From CAYSEQ01 sp964430475 (GTDB lineage: Bacteria; Patescibacteriota; Microgenomatia; UBA8517), in NCBI GenBank assembly GCA_964430475.1, contig CAYSEQ010000007.1, positions 1 to 42,550 on the forward strand: a stretch of DNA of 42,550 bases, given 5' to 3'. Shown here one piece after another: positions 17,216-25,411 of this stretch. The position numbers and the translations under genes are program-made. The notes beneath the pieces were generated by a model, which worked only from the letters and a program-made list of their open reading frames with translations, was not told the origin of the DNA and searched no databases. Each line of letters starts with the position of its first letter. Within the stretch, counting starts at the first letter, position 1.

Positions 17216-18598
17216 TCAGAACATCCCCTTAATTTCCGAAATATCCTTACGGATTTGAACATCGTTAGAGGCAAGATGACTTATTTTATTAACAGCGTGA
17301 ATAACTGTAGTGTGATCCCTTCCTCCAACTAACTCCCCTATTTGTTCCAGCGGTAAACCCAATTCAGTTCTAAGAAGATACATTAGAATTTGTCTTGGTC
17401 TTGCGAGAGGTCGTGCCCTAGATGATCCGAGAATAGCCCTTTTTCCCAAAGAATAATATTTAATTACAGCAGAGATTATATCGTTAGGTGTTGCCTTAGT
17501 CACCTTCCCGTTGGAGGAGTTTGATCCTCGGGTTATTAAAGATTCAATAAGGGAAGGTGTGATCTCTATTTTTTTAAGCTTGGCTTCGGTGGAGAGAAGA
17601 ACTAGAAACCCTTCAATTTTTCTTGCACTTTCTAAATTTCCAGCAATTAATTGAACCATGTCCATAGGAATTTCAATACCTCTTTCTTTAGCCTTGATTT
17701 GTACGATTGCACATCTTAATTCAAAATCCGGTGGTGCAATGTCAACAATAAGACCCGCCTCAAACCGGCTTTTTAATCGCTCCTCTAGTTTCGAAATTTC
17801 TGATGGTGGTTTATCCGAGGTTAAAATTACCTGAGAACCTGACAAAACCAAGGCATTAAAAGTATGGAAAAACTCTTCCTGAACTGCATCCTTACCAGCA
17901 ATAAATTGGATGTCGTCTACAAGTAAAGCATTCAATTTTCTATACTTTTGGCGCACAAGTGAAGTGGTTTTATTCCTTATTCCTTCTACTATATCGTTTG
18001 TAAATTGTTCCCCGGTCGTACAAAGGATCTTGGTTTGAGGGTGATTTTCTAAGACTTTATTGCCAATTGCATGCATAAGGTGAGTTTTACCTACTCCTAC
18101 ACCACCCCAGATAAAAAGAGGGTTGTAAGCGCTTCCCAGCTGTCTAGCAACCGCCTCTCCTGCTGCGTGAGCCATTTGATTCGATGAGGATACGGCGAAG
18201 TTTTCAAAAGTAAAGGAAGACCGTAATCCTGAAAGTTTTTGTCTTTCTAAAAAATACTCGCTACTTGTATTTCTTGATTCAAAAAGAGGCGCTGAATGTT
18301 CTGGATTCTTAACCGTTGGGTTTTGCTTGATTACAAAATCAAGGTCGCATTTTGCGTTGAGTGAGTTGGAAAGGATTGTTTGTATAAGACCGTAGTATCT
18401 AGTTTCGATAGTGTTTTTTATAAAAACAGAGTTGCACCCGATTTCTACTAAGAAGCGATCCTCGTTCTTTTTAATATTAACAAGATGGGTTTGGGAAAAC
18501 CAGGTGTTGAAGGCAGGTGCAGAAACACTCACCTTTAAACTTTCTAAAACCTCTTTCCAGAGTTTATCTTTATTGCGATGCTCATAAAGTGTTTGCAT
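17216..18598 (-). CDS. dnaA: Chromosomal replication initiator DnaA
   Basis: A 460-aa AAA+ initiator from the ATG at 18598 (a frame opening from 18676 would run into the promoter, so I reject it). The N-terminal domain I begins LWKEVLESLK. Domain III has Walker A GGVGVGKT (165-172), Walker B LLVDDI (225-230) and ILTSDKPP (sensor region). Domain IV ends with the DNA-binding signature GGRDHTTVIHA (from about 425), which reads the DnaA boxes. Length is normal for the family. Perfect DnaA boxes lie on both sides of the gene, one within its own promoter, which suggests autoregulation. No SD precedes the ATG. Confidence 0.98.
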   Translation of the reverse strand: MQTLYEHRNKDKLWKEVLESLKVSVSAPAFNTWFSQTHLVNIKKNEDRFLVEIGCNSVFIKNTIETRYYGLIQTILSNSLNAKCDLDFVIKQNPTVKNPEHSAPLFESRNTSSEYFLERQKLSGLRSSFTFENFAVSSSNQMAHAAGEAVARQLGSAYNPLFIWGGVGVGKTHLMHAIGNKVLENHPQTKILCTTGEQFTNDIVEGIRNKTTSLVRQKYRKLNALLVDDIQFIAGKDAVQEEFFHTFNALVLSGSQVILTSDKPPSEISKLEERLKSRFEAGLIVDIAPPDFELRCAIVQIKAKERGIEIPMDMVQLIAGNLESARKIEGFLVLLSTEAKLKKIEITPSLIESLITRGSNSSNGKVTKATPNDIISAVIKYYSLGKRAILGSSRARPLARPRQILMYLLRTELGLPLEQIGELVGGRDHTTVIHAVNKISHLASNDVQIRKDISEIKGMF

Positions 18599-18656
18599 TG
18601 TAGTATCTAAAAGAAAAAGTTTGAGGCAGGAGAAAAAAACACCTAGGTGTAAAAGA

Positions 18657-18686
18657 ATATTAGAAAAGTTATCCACACCGAGTCAA
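18657..18686 (-). promoter_or_regulatory. dnaA promoter with a DnaA box in the spacer
   Basis: Read leftward: -35 TTGACT (18686-18681), an 18-nt spacer, then -10 TAATAT (18662-18657). A perfect DnaA box (TTATCCACA on the plus strand, 18669-18677) fills half the spacer, so bound DnaA would block RNA polymerase. The predicted leader is about 50 nt. Confidence 0.7.
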
Positions 18687-18731
18687 CCCCAAAAAATTAC
18701 GAAAATTTATAATCTTGTATAATTTAGGATA

Positions 18732-18759
18732 TTTACCAAAAGTTTTAAGTTGCTATAAT
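18732..18759 (+). promoter_or_regulatory. rpmH operon promoter, extended -10
   Basis: TGC-TATAAT (18751-18759) is a perfect extended -10, with a partial -35 TTTACC at 18732-18737 (spacing 16). Only 12 nt separate the -10 from the rpmH ATG, so the predicted leader is about 6 nt. Confidence 0.65.
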
Positions 18760-18771
18760 TTTAGAAGTCTT

Positions 18772-18909
18772 ATGCCAAAAAGAACATATCAGCCTAATAA
18801 AAAACGCGCCCTGAGAGTGCACGGTTTTAGGAAAAGGTCAAAAACTAAGGGAGGAAAGAAGGTTCTTAAAAGAAGAAGGGCTAAAGGAAGGAGGAGAATT
18901 ACAAAATAA
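18772..18909 (+). CDS. rpmH: 50S ribosomal protein L34
   Basis: A 45-aa, very basic protein starting MPKRTYQPN and containing RVHGFRKRS and a KGRRRI-type end, diagnostic of L34. The ATG at 18772 is used rather than an upstream in-frame start, because L34 always begins at this MPKRT-type sequence and the promoter lies in between. It heads the rightward rpmH-rnpA-yidD-yidC-jag block typical of bacterial origins. Its TAA overlaps the rnpA ATG by one base. Confidence 0.97.
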   Translation: MPKRTYQPNKKRALRVHGFRKRSKTKGGKKVLKRRRAKGRRRITK

Positions 18910-19253
18910 TGCTTGCGAGGGATTATCGGATTACACAAGGATCAAGAATCAACAAGGTTAGGTTGGAAGGAAAGTGTATCCAAAGCGAAAACTTTAGGGT
19001 CTTCTTTCTTAAAAGAGAAGATTTAGGTGTTCCAAAATTTGCCTTCATAATTTCACGAAAGGTTTCAAATTTGTCGGTTCACAGAAACAGAGTAGAAAGA
19101 GCACTCAGCGAGGCGGTAAGAAGGTTGGTTTTTAAGCTGCCTAAGGGGTACGATTTTGTGTTTTTGGTCAAAAAAGAGATTGCCACAAAGACAACTGAGG
19201 AGATAATGCACGAGGTAGAATTTTTCTTTAAAGAAAAATTTAGAAATGTTTAA
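18909..19253 (+). CDS. rnpA: Ribonuclease P protein component
   Basis: A 114-aa basic protein that binds the RNase P RNA and helps it mature tRNA 5' ends. It begins at a TAATG overlap with rpmH. It has the family pattern: an early RITQGSRINKVRLEG segment, FAFIISRKVSNLSVHRNRVERALSEA (the RNR-type signature with RNRVER near the middle) and a late GYDFVFLVKKE strand. Length is normal. It is translationally coupled to rpmH and overlaps yidD by 8 nt. The RNA subunit is not in this window. Confidence 0.95.
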   Translation: MLARDYRITQGSRINKVRLEGKCIQSENFRVFFLKREDLGVPKFAFIISRKVSNLSVHRNRVERALSEAVRRLVFKLPKGYDFVFLVKKEIATKTTEEIMHEVEFFFKEKFRNV

Positions 19254-19458
19254 AAATTTAGCACTCTTTCTTATTTTGTTTTACAAAAAATTTTTTTCAG
19301 GGGTATTAAGGACATATCTAGGCGGAGGTTGTCTTTTTACTCCAACCTGTAGTGAGTATTCATATCAAGTAATAGAAAGATACGGATTGATAAAAGGGGG
19401 ATATCTTTCTCTACTAAGACTAATAAGGTGCAATCCTTTGTCAAGATTTTATTCTTAA
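19246..19458 (+). CDS. yidD: Membrane protein insertion efficiency factor YidD
   Basis: A 70-aa YidD-family protein with the conserved core CLFTPTCSEYSYQVIERYG and the ending RLIRCNPLS; the family assists insertion by YidC. An amphipathic N-terminal helix (FKNLALFLILFYKKFF) precedes the Cys motif. It overlaps rnpA by 8 nt and lies 22 nt before yidC, the canonical order. The HPGG/GYDPVP end seen in many homologues is replaced by SRFYS, so this is a short form. Confidence 0.93.
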   Translation: MFKNLALFLILFYKKFFSGVLRTYLGGGCLFTPTCSEYSYQVIERYGLIKGGYLSLLRLIRCNPLSRFYS

Positions 19459-19480
19459 AATAGATTGTCAAAAAACTAGA

Positions 19481-20290
19481 ATGAACTTATTTGAGATTTT
19501 GCTTATTCAGCCCTTGGCAAACGCTTTAATTATTTTTTATAAGGTTTTAGGAAACAACCTTGGCCTGGCGATTATTGGTTTTAGTATCTTTTTAAGGTTT
19601 GCCTTAAATCCATTAACCAAGCCCTATCTCGAATCAATGAAAAAAATGCGGGAAGTTGCCCCACAACTTGAAAAACTTAAAAAAAAGTATAAAGGAGATA
19701 AGGTTAAGCTTGCACAGGCACAAGGCGAGCTTTATCGTCAAAAAGGAATAAATCCAGGTGCTGGGTGTCTTCCCTACCTTTTACAGATTATAATCCTTAT
19801 TGCCTTTTTCAATATGTTTTCAAGAACGCTTTCTCCAAACGGCAATCCCACAGAGAGATTTAACCTCCTTTTATACAAGCCTCTGAAGTTTTCTCAAAAC
19901 GAAACATTAAACACAAGATTTCTCTACCTTGATATTACAAAACCCGATGTTATTAAGCCAGAAATGTTTAGCTTTCCAGTGCCAGGACCAGTTATCCTTC
20001 TTGCAACCCTTATCCAGTTTCTTTTAGCGAAAGTCACCATGCCCCAGACATTAGTTCAAGAGAAAATTGTCAAGAAAACCAAAGACCCAACAGACGATGT
20101 TCAAGTTGCGATGCAAAAATCAATGGTTTATACATTTCCTCTTTTAACACTTTTTTTTGGAATGAGTTTTTCTTCAGGACTCGCACTTTATTGGCTTGTT
20201 TTCTCACTTTCCCAATTTATCCAACAGGTAAGAAGTCAGGGGTGGGGAGATTTAAGCCCAGTAGTTGATAAAATTAGAAACCTGGTTTAG
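19481..20290 (+). CDS. yidC: Membrane protein insertase YidC/Oxa1
   Basis: A 269-aa short-form insertase lacking the large periplasmic domain of Gram-negative YidC, as in Gram-positives and Patescibacteria. It inserts proteins into the cytoplasmic membrane. A first helix (about 25-45) is followed by a basic cytoplasmic hairpin (KMREVAPQLEKLKKKYKGDK), the GCLPYLLQIIILIAFFNMF helix, and later helices at about 165-185 and 210-250. The segment between about 120 and 155 is an extracellular loop. No SD is evident. It fits the rnpA-yidD-yidC-jag order. Confidence 0.95.
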   Translation: MNLFEILLIQPLANALIIFYKVLGNNLGLAIIGFSIFLRFALNPLTKPYLESMKKMREVAPQLEKLKKKYKGDKVKLAQAQGELYRQKGINPGAGCLPYLLQIIILIAFFNMFSRTLSPNGNPTERFNLLLYKPLKFSQNETLNTRFLYLDITKPDVIKPEMFSFPVPGPVILLATLIQFLLAKVTMPQTLVQEKIVKKTKDPTDDVQVAMQKSMVYTFPLLTLFFGMSFSSGLALYWLVFSLSQFIQQVRSQGWGDLSPVVDKIRNLV

Positions 20291-20317
20291 AATTTTTACC
20301 TTAGACTTGTTTTATAT

Positions 20318-20803
20318 ATGGCAGAATTAAAAACAAAAAAAAGCGATTTAGAGATTGTTGAGGATTTAAGCAAAACCCTTTTCGAATTAGCTGGTGTTGA
20401 TGCGAAGGTTAAAGTATCAGAAGACTTAGAAAACGATGCTATTTCAGTTGATATTGAATCTAAAGAGGCAGGACTTTTAATAGGAAGTCGAGGCTCAACA
20501 CTTAATTCTATTCAGGTTGTATTAGGAATGCTAGCAAAAAATGCGATTGGTAAATGGAGAAGGATAATTGTTAATGTAGCAGATTGGAGGGAAAAGGAAA
20601 AAGACCGTCTTGTAATGCTTGCTAGAACCGCTGCCGAAAGGGCTAAGTCCACAGGTTTGCCTCAGAATCTTTATAATTTAACCCCAGCCCAAAGAAGAAT
20701 TGTTCACCTTACTCTTTCTCAAGACGCAGGGGTTGTTACTCAAAGCCAGGGCGAGGGTAAAGATAGATATCTTGTTGTTAGCCCAAAGCTTAAGGGTAAA
20801 TAA
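20318..20803 (+). CDS. jag: KH/R3H domain RNA-binding protein (Jag/KhpB)
   Basis: A 161-aa protein with a KH domain (LLIGSRGSTLNSIQVVLGML, about residues 50-75; GSRG is the GxxG loop) and a C-terminal R3H domain (about 100-160, with TPAQRRIVHLTL). KhpB binds RNA and influences cell-wall growth and division in Firmicutes. The N-terminal Jag_N domain of longer homologues is absent. It lies 27 nt after yidC, as in many bacteria, and 3 nt before the RNase H-like gene. Confidence 0.93.
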   Translation: MAELKTKKSDLEIVEDLSKTLFELAGVDAKVKVSEDLENDAISVDIESKEAGLLIGSRGSTLNSIQVVLGMLAKNAIGKWRRIIVNVADWREKEKDRLVMLARTAAERAKSTGLPQNLYNLTPAQRRIVHLTLSQDAGVVTQSQGEGKDRYLVVSPKLKGK

Positions 20804-20806
20804 CGA

Positions 20807-21220
20807 ATGCTTAAAATTTATACTGATGGTGGAGCGCGTGGCAATCCCGGACCCTCTGCGTGTGCTTTTGTGGTCGTCAAGGATGGTAAAGTTATTTTTT
20901 CAGACTCCAAGTTTTTGGGTAAGACCACCAATAATGTTGCGGAGTATAATGCAGTGAAACTGGCATACGAGTGGCTGGTCTTAAATAAGGGAAAAATAAA
21001 AAATGAAACTATCGTTTTTTTCTTAGATTCAGAACTTTTAGTAAAACAACTCAACGGGGTTTACAAAATTAGGAATAAAAATCTTGCTCAAATTGCCCTT
21101 AAAATTAGGAGATTACAGGATTTATTAAATAGACTCGTTTTTTATAAGCATGTACCCAGAGAAAAGAATTTATTGGCAGATTTTCTTGTAAACAAAGAAA
21201 TTGATAAACACCTTATTTAA
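20807..21220 (+). CDS. Ribonuclease HI-like protein
   Basis: A 137-aa RNase H fold protein that should cleave the RNA strand of RNA-DNA hybrids. The catalytic set is visible: D7 in IYTDGGARGNPGP, E46 in NNVAEYNAV, D74 in FFLDSELLV and D125 in LLADFLVN. It lacks the basic protrusion of E. coli RNase HI and resembles the shorter archaeal/Gram-positive type. It lies 3 nt after jag, so it is probably coexpressed with the ribosome/insertase block. This location replaces the mnmE/mnmG genes found there in many bacteria. Confidence 0.88.
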   Translation: MLKIYTDGGARGNPGPSACAFVVVKDGKVIFSDSKFLGKTTNNVAEYNAVKLAYEWLVLNKGKIKNETIVFFLDSELLVKQLNGVYKIRNKNLAQIALKIRRLQDLLNRLVFYKHVPREKNLLADFLVNKEIDKHLI

Positions 21221-21368
21221 TTTAAGAACTTATTTTTATATTGAACACACTCCTTTAATCACCTGAAATAAATTTCAAAAACCTTCTTTGTCTAGGGAAA
21301 GATACTCGTAAGTTTTACCACTTTCTTTAAATTTCTTAAAAACTTTACTGTAAAATTAGTAAAGATTA

Positions 21369-24029
21369 ATGGAAGATAAATTATCTTTAAAATTTGCCCC
21401 CCGGATTTTATTATTTTCTAAGCCTAGCGACTTATCAATAAAATTAGGTAATCGACTTCTTAGTCTTGGTTGTAATTTATTTGTGTTTTCTGAAGAGAGT
21501 CAAACTTGGGAGAAGTTATCTACACAAGCCGGCAATCTGAAATTTTTAGGTGACAAGGAAAAAATCCTTAGTCTAAAACCAGACTATCTAATTTATATTG
21601 GAGGAGGGAATTTACGAGGACTTTTAAATAAAATAAACTTTAGAAAAAAGATAAATTTAATTAAAAACTTATTGAGGAAAAACCACCCCAAAATTTTATT
21701 TGTTTTTCCTTTTCTCCAAAATTTAGACATCCGTGAGGAAATCGAAGAAGTAATTAAAATAAAAAAGGAAGTTGATGTGCATCTTTTAGGAACGGTTTAT
21801 TTAGGAGATGTTATTGGGGACAACAACTTTATTTTGGAAGGATTTTTAAAAAAAGCGCTAGTTTCAAAAAGGATTGAAGGATTTCCTTCCTCTTTTGTTT
21901 TTAATCCCATATCGACACAGGAGGCAGCTGAATATTTGGTCAAATCCCTTTTCTCTTTGGGTTCTTGGGGTAAATCTTCCGCTTTAATTGGTAGGCCTGT
22001 GCTAATGAGGGATTTGGTAAGGATTTTGAAAAAGGTTGATCCGCAGATTGAACTTGTTCTCCGAAAAAAAGGGGGGGATTTGCCAACCCGTCCTTTGGTA
22101 GACTTCAAAATCTATTCGAGTAAAAGCCAAAAAACCTTGGTTTTAGAATATTATAAATCTCTCTTTGGAAAAAAATATAAAATCACTTTGAAAAATCCGA
22201 ATGTTTTTAAAAGCCCAATTCGTTTACCCTCCTTTAGAAGGAGCAAAAAGATTAGTATTTTTCTTTTAATCTTACTTTTATTACTATTTTTTTTGCCCTT
22301 TTTATCCTTTTTTTTGGGCAATATTTTTTTTATATCAGCAGAGATTAGTTTTTCAAAAGATTTGCCCACTACAGCGAAGGTTTTGACAACAATTGCTAAG
22401 TTGGGTTTTAAGTTTGATGAAGGAAGTACAAAGGTCTTTTCCAGACTACCTTTAGTGGGTGAAGTTTATAGTGAATTTAGTCAGATAACAGACCCTTTCA
22501 AGTATAAAGTAAGAAGCCTCGAAAGAATTGTTAGAATAACAGATCTTACTCTTGAGTCAGTAGAGAATATCTTTTCCAAAGATAGAAATTTAGATTTGGA
22601 TAGTTTGGAAGAAATTTCTCTTGAACTAAATCTTTTGTATAATGACCTTCTACTTCTAGAGGGAGAAAAATCAAATGTTGAATTTATCCTCCAAAAGATC
22701 GATAGTTTTTGGGGTCTGAAACCCCTTCCTTCTTGGAGAGAGAAGCTTCCCATGCTTTCAGAAATGTTTGCCTTAATGCCTAAAGTTCTTGGTAAAGATA
22801 CTCCGAAGAAATATGCCTTTATTTTAGAAGATGTACAATTTTTGCGACCAACAGGCGGTATGATTAGGTTGATTTATATTGTAACAGTTTCTGGGGGAAA
22901 AATTGTCGAAATTAAATCTTACCCAGCCTATCTTCTTGATAGAAACTTTATTGGAAAACAAACCCCACCCTATCCACTAGAAGTTTTCATTGGCAAAGAA
23001 ACATGGTTTTTGAGAGATTACAACTGGGACCCTGATTTTAATTTTTCTGCTCAACATATCGAGAAATTTATTCAAAGAGAGCTTGGTATATCAGTTGATG
23101 GAGTAATTTCTTTTGATACAGAGTTTATTAAAAGCCTTTTAGATATTTTGGGAGAAGTTAAAGTTGATGATAATTTTGTAGATAGTCAGAGTTTTTATAA
23201 GTTTATAGAAGTTTCAATTACTGACTACCCCAACCTTAATAACGAACCCCTTTTAGAAATAACTAACGAGGTTATTAGAAGACTTTTTAATCTAAGAGAT
23301 AAAAGGTTAATGCTAAAAATTTTGAAGACGGTTTATCATGCCCTTGATCGTAAGAATTTACAGATCTCTCTTTTTTCTTCAAGGGAAGGAGAGATTTTAA
23401 GAAGAATGTATTGGGACGGAAGCCTTGATTTTATAAGGAATTGTCAAGAAAATTGTTTTAATGATTTTCTAGCTATTGTCGAAGTAAGTAATATCCCTCA
23501 AAGTGATAAAATTTTAAAGGAAGGAGAACTAGATCTTTTATTAGAAGAAGGCTTTTTAAAAAGAACACTTACTATTTATTTTAATAATTCAACCCCCCTT
23601 CCCTACAAAAGCTATTTAAGAATTTTTGTTCCCCAAGAAAGTAGTTTCTCACCGCCTGAGTTCGTAACTTTGGGAAAAACTGAAAAAAAGGATTTTGCCA
23701 CCTATGGTTTAAGAAGATTTAAAGAAACAGCTGTCTTTATTGAGATACCTCCGAGTGAGGCATCGGCAGTAAGATTTGTCTGGGAAAGTTATATAAAAGA
23801 TTTTACTAATCTAAAAGATTATGAACTTTTTATAAGAAAGCAAGCCGGTATAATTCCATATCCATTAAAAATCACTTTTAATCCTTTAGCCAATCAAAGG
23901 GTTTTATTAGGATCTTTAGGCTTGACCCAAGACGATAGTCTCGTTTATAATTCTTCGGAGCGCTCGAGTTACTCGACATTTTTAACAAGCGATAAGCTTT
24001 TAAGAATCTCTTTTTCTCACAATGAATAA
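21369..24029 (+). CDS. DUF4012 membrane protein with degenerate Rossmann-like N-terminal domain
   Basis: An 886-aa protein. Residues about 10-230 resemble an NAD(P)-binding epimerase-type Rossmann domain (PRILLFSKPSDLSIKLGNRLL...LGCNLFVFSEE), but the GxxGxxG loop is missing, so cofactor binding is doubtful. A strong membrane helix follows (about 297-320). The extracytoplasmic part contains a DUF4012 domain (FLRPTGGMIRLIYI near 495, YNWDPDFNFSAQHIEKF near 555), a family common in Actinobacteria and Patescibacteria and often near polysaccharide genes. A TAAAAT 12 nt before the ATG suggests a very short leader. It overlaps the L25 gene by 8 nt. Function unknown; an envelope role is inferred. Confidence 0.8.
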   Translation: MEDKLSLKFAPRILLFSKPSDLSIKLGNRLLSLGCNLFVFSEESQTWEKLSTQAGNLKFLGDKEKILSLKPDYLIYIGGGNLRGLLNKINFRKKINLIKNLLRKNHPKILFVFPFLQNLDIREEIEEVIKIKKEVDVHLLGTVYLGDVIGDNNFILEGFLKKALVSKRIEGFPSSFVFNPISTQEAAEYLVKSLFSLGSWGKSSALIGRPVLMRDLVRILKKVDPQIELVLRKKGGDLPTRPLVDFKIYSSKSQKTLVLEYYKSLFGKKYKITLKNPNVFKSPIRLPSFRRSKKISIFLLILLLLLFFLPFLSFFLGNIFFISAEISFSKDLPTTAKVLTTIAKLGFKFDEGSTKVFSRLPLVGEVYSEFSQITDPFKYKVRSLERIVRITDLTLESVENIFSKDRNLDLDSLEEISLELNLLYNDLLLLEGEKSNVEFILQKIDSFWGLKPLPSWREKLPMLSEMFALMPKVLGKDTPKKYAFILEDVQFLRPTGGMIRLIYIVTVSGGKIVEIKSYPAYLLDRNFIGKQTPPYPLEVFIGKETWFLRDYNWDPDFNFSAQHIEKFIQRELGISVDGVISFDTEFIKSLLDILGEVKVDDNFVDSQSFYKFIEVSITDYPNLNNEPLLEITNEVIRRLFNLRDKRLMLKILKTVYHALDRKNLQISLFSSREGEILRRMYWDGSLDFIRNCQENCFNDFLAIVEVSNIPQSDKILKEGELDLLLEEGFLKRTLTIYFNNSTPLPYKSYLRIFVPQESSFSPPEFVTLGKTEKKDFATYGLRRFKETAVFIEIPPSEASAVRFVWESYIKDFTNLKDYELFIRKQAGIIPYPLKITFNPLANQRVLLGSLGLTQDDSLVYNSSERSSYSTFLTSDKLLRISFSHNE

Positions 24030-24693
24030 GTTAACCCTTAAAGCTGAAAAAAGGAGCTTAGTTGGCCGGAAAGTTAAAAAATTGCGAAAAGAGGGAATTC
24101 TACCCGCGAACCTTTATGGTAGGAATGTAAAGTCAGTGGCGTTGCAGGTTGAAAATAAAGAATTTCAAAAGGTTTTTGAAGAAGCAGGTGAAACAGGCCT
24201 GGTTGAATTAAAGCTAGACAAGAAATCTATTCCGGTGTTGATTCATAATGTTCAGATTGACCCCGTAAGTGATAAACCCATTCATGCCGACTTTTTGCAA
24301 GTTGACTTGAAAAAGAAGGTTGTAGCGAAGGTTCCAGTTGAATTAATAGGTGAGTCTCCAGCTCAGAAGCAGGGTCTGGGGACCGTAGTATTATATGTTG
24401 ATGAGGTTGAGGTGGAAGCACTACCAGGGAATTTACCCGAAAAATTTGAGATTGATGCTTCAAAACTTACTTCGGTTGATCAGGTTTTTACAGTTGGGGA
24501 TTTGGAATTTGACTCCTCCAAAGTGGAGATTAAAGCGGCCTTAGATCAGATCTTGGTTAAAGTAGAACCCCCCAAGGCAGTAGAAGAAGTACCAACCGAG
24601 GAAATAAAGGAAGAGGAAGAGAAAGCTGAGGAAGCTGCCGAATCTAAAAAGGAAGAGGAAGGGGTTGAAATACCCAACGAACCTCAACAATAA
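24022..24693 (+). CDS. rplY: 50S ribosomal protein L25 (general stress protein Ctc)
   Basis: A 223-aa long form of L25, the 5S rRNA-binding protein. It has the N-terminal L25 domain (LKAEKRSLVGRKVKKLRKEGILPANLYG) and a C-terminal TL5/CTC domain (about 95-180), followed by a Glu/Lys-rich acidic tail of about 40 residues. It overlaps the DUF4012 gene by 8 nt and so is probably translationally coupled to it. The acidic tail is common in CTC proteins of slow-growing lineages and has no known role. Confidence 0.95.
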   Translation: MNKLTLKAEKRSLVGRKVKKLRKEGILPANLYGRNVKSVALQVENKEFQKVFEEAGETGLVELKLDKKSIPVLIHNVQIDPVSDKPIHADFLQVDLKKKVVAKVPVELIGESPAQKQGLGTVVLYVDEVEVEALPGNLPEKFEIDASKLTSVDQVFTVGDLEFDSSKVEIKAALDQILVKVEPPKAVEEVPTEEIKEEEEKAEEAAESKKEEEGVEIPNEPQQ

Positions 24694-24777
24694 ACCTTAA
24701 AACTAAGATTAAGTTAAAAATTAATTAACATTTTTTCCAAAGGTTTTTAAATTTTGAAAGATAGAAAAGGTTTACTC

Positions 24778-24805
24778 TTGAACCTCCACAAAACTATAAT
24801 AATAT
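24778..24805 (+). promoter_or_regulatory. Promoter of the PsbP-like gene
   Basis: TTGAAC (24778-24783) and TAATAT (24800-24805) are separated by 16 nt, with an overlapping TATAAT at 24795-24800. The predicted leader of about 20 nt carries an AGGT sequence 9 nt before the ATG at 24833. Confidence 0.5.
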
Positions 24806-24832
24806 TTGAGTCAATGTTTCAGGTCTGACAAG

Positions 24833-25411
24833 ATGTATAAAAAAGACTCCTCAAAAATCTTTGTTTTTGGATTATTTTTTTTATTTTTTGTATTGTTGGT
24901 GACATCTTTTTACCTAATTGCGAAGTACTTTATTTACAAGGATAGGCTTCCCGAAAAGGAATATACCTTAGGTACAATAACCCCAAAACAAGAACAAGGA
25001 TATACCTCCTCTTGGGATGTTTATACAAACAATAAGTATCGTTATTCAGTTTCGTATCCCAAGCTTCTTTATAAGAAGGAATTCGAGAATCAAGGAGGAT
25101 ACCTACACTTTGTCCGTTTTGAAGAGAATAATTTTTCTAAGGAGAAGGGTATAGCTATTGGAGTAAGAGAAACCACCCTTAAGGAAGAGGTTGCCAGGTT
25201 AAAGGATGATTTTAGTAAGGAGGGCAAGTTGATAAAAGAGGAAGAGATCAAGGTAATGGGTAAAAACGGGGTAAGGTTAGAGTTTGAACCTAAAATTCAA
25301 GGAAATGAAAGTAGAACACTAGTTATTTTAGAAAGGGAAAACTGGGTTTATTCAATAAGTACTGTGCCTGAGCAGATGGATAGGGTTTTAGAAAGCTTTA
25401 AATTTTTATGA
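24833..25411 (+). CDS. Membrane-anchored PsbP-like protein
   Basis: A 192-aa protein from the ATG at 24833 (AGGT about 9 nt upstream; an earlier TTG at 24806 overlaps the -10 region). One membrane helix (about 10-30) precedes an extracytoplasmic domain with YTNNKYRYSVSYPK, EEEIKVMGKNGVRLEF and a C-terminal RVLESFKFL. This pattern is typical of PsbP/Mog1-like alpha-beta domains found as lipoprotein-like proteins in many bacteria. No lipobox Cys is seen, so it is anchored by the helix. It is monocistronic and converges on valS, with which it overlaps by 6 bp. Precise role unknown. Confidence 0.7.
   Translation: MYKKDSSKIFVFGLFFLFFVLLVTSFYLIAKYFIYKDRLPEKEYTLGTITPKQEQGYTSSWDVYTNNKYRYSVSYPKLLYKKEFENQGGYLHFVRFEENNFSKEKGIAIGVRETTLKEEVARLKDDFSKEGKLIKEEEIKVMGKNGVRLEFEPKIQGNESRTLVILERENWVYSISTVPEQMDRVLESFKFL

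Noticed and set aside
18599..18676. An N-terminal extension of DnaA by 26 residues
   Set aside because: The extension would be translated from within the promoter and DnaA box, and its hydrophobic residues do not match DnaA domain I, which starts properly at the ATG at 18598.
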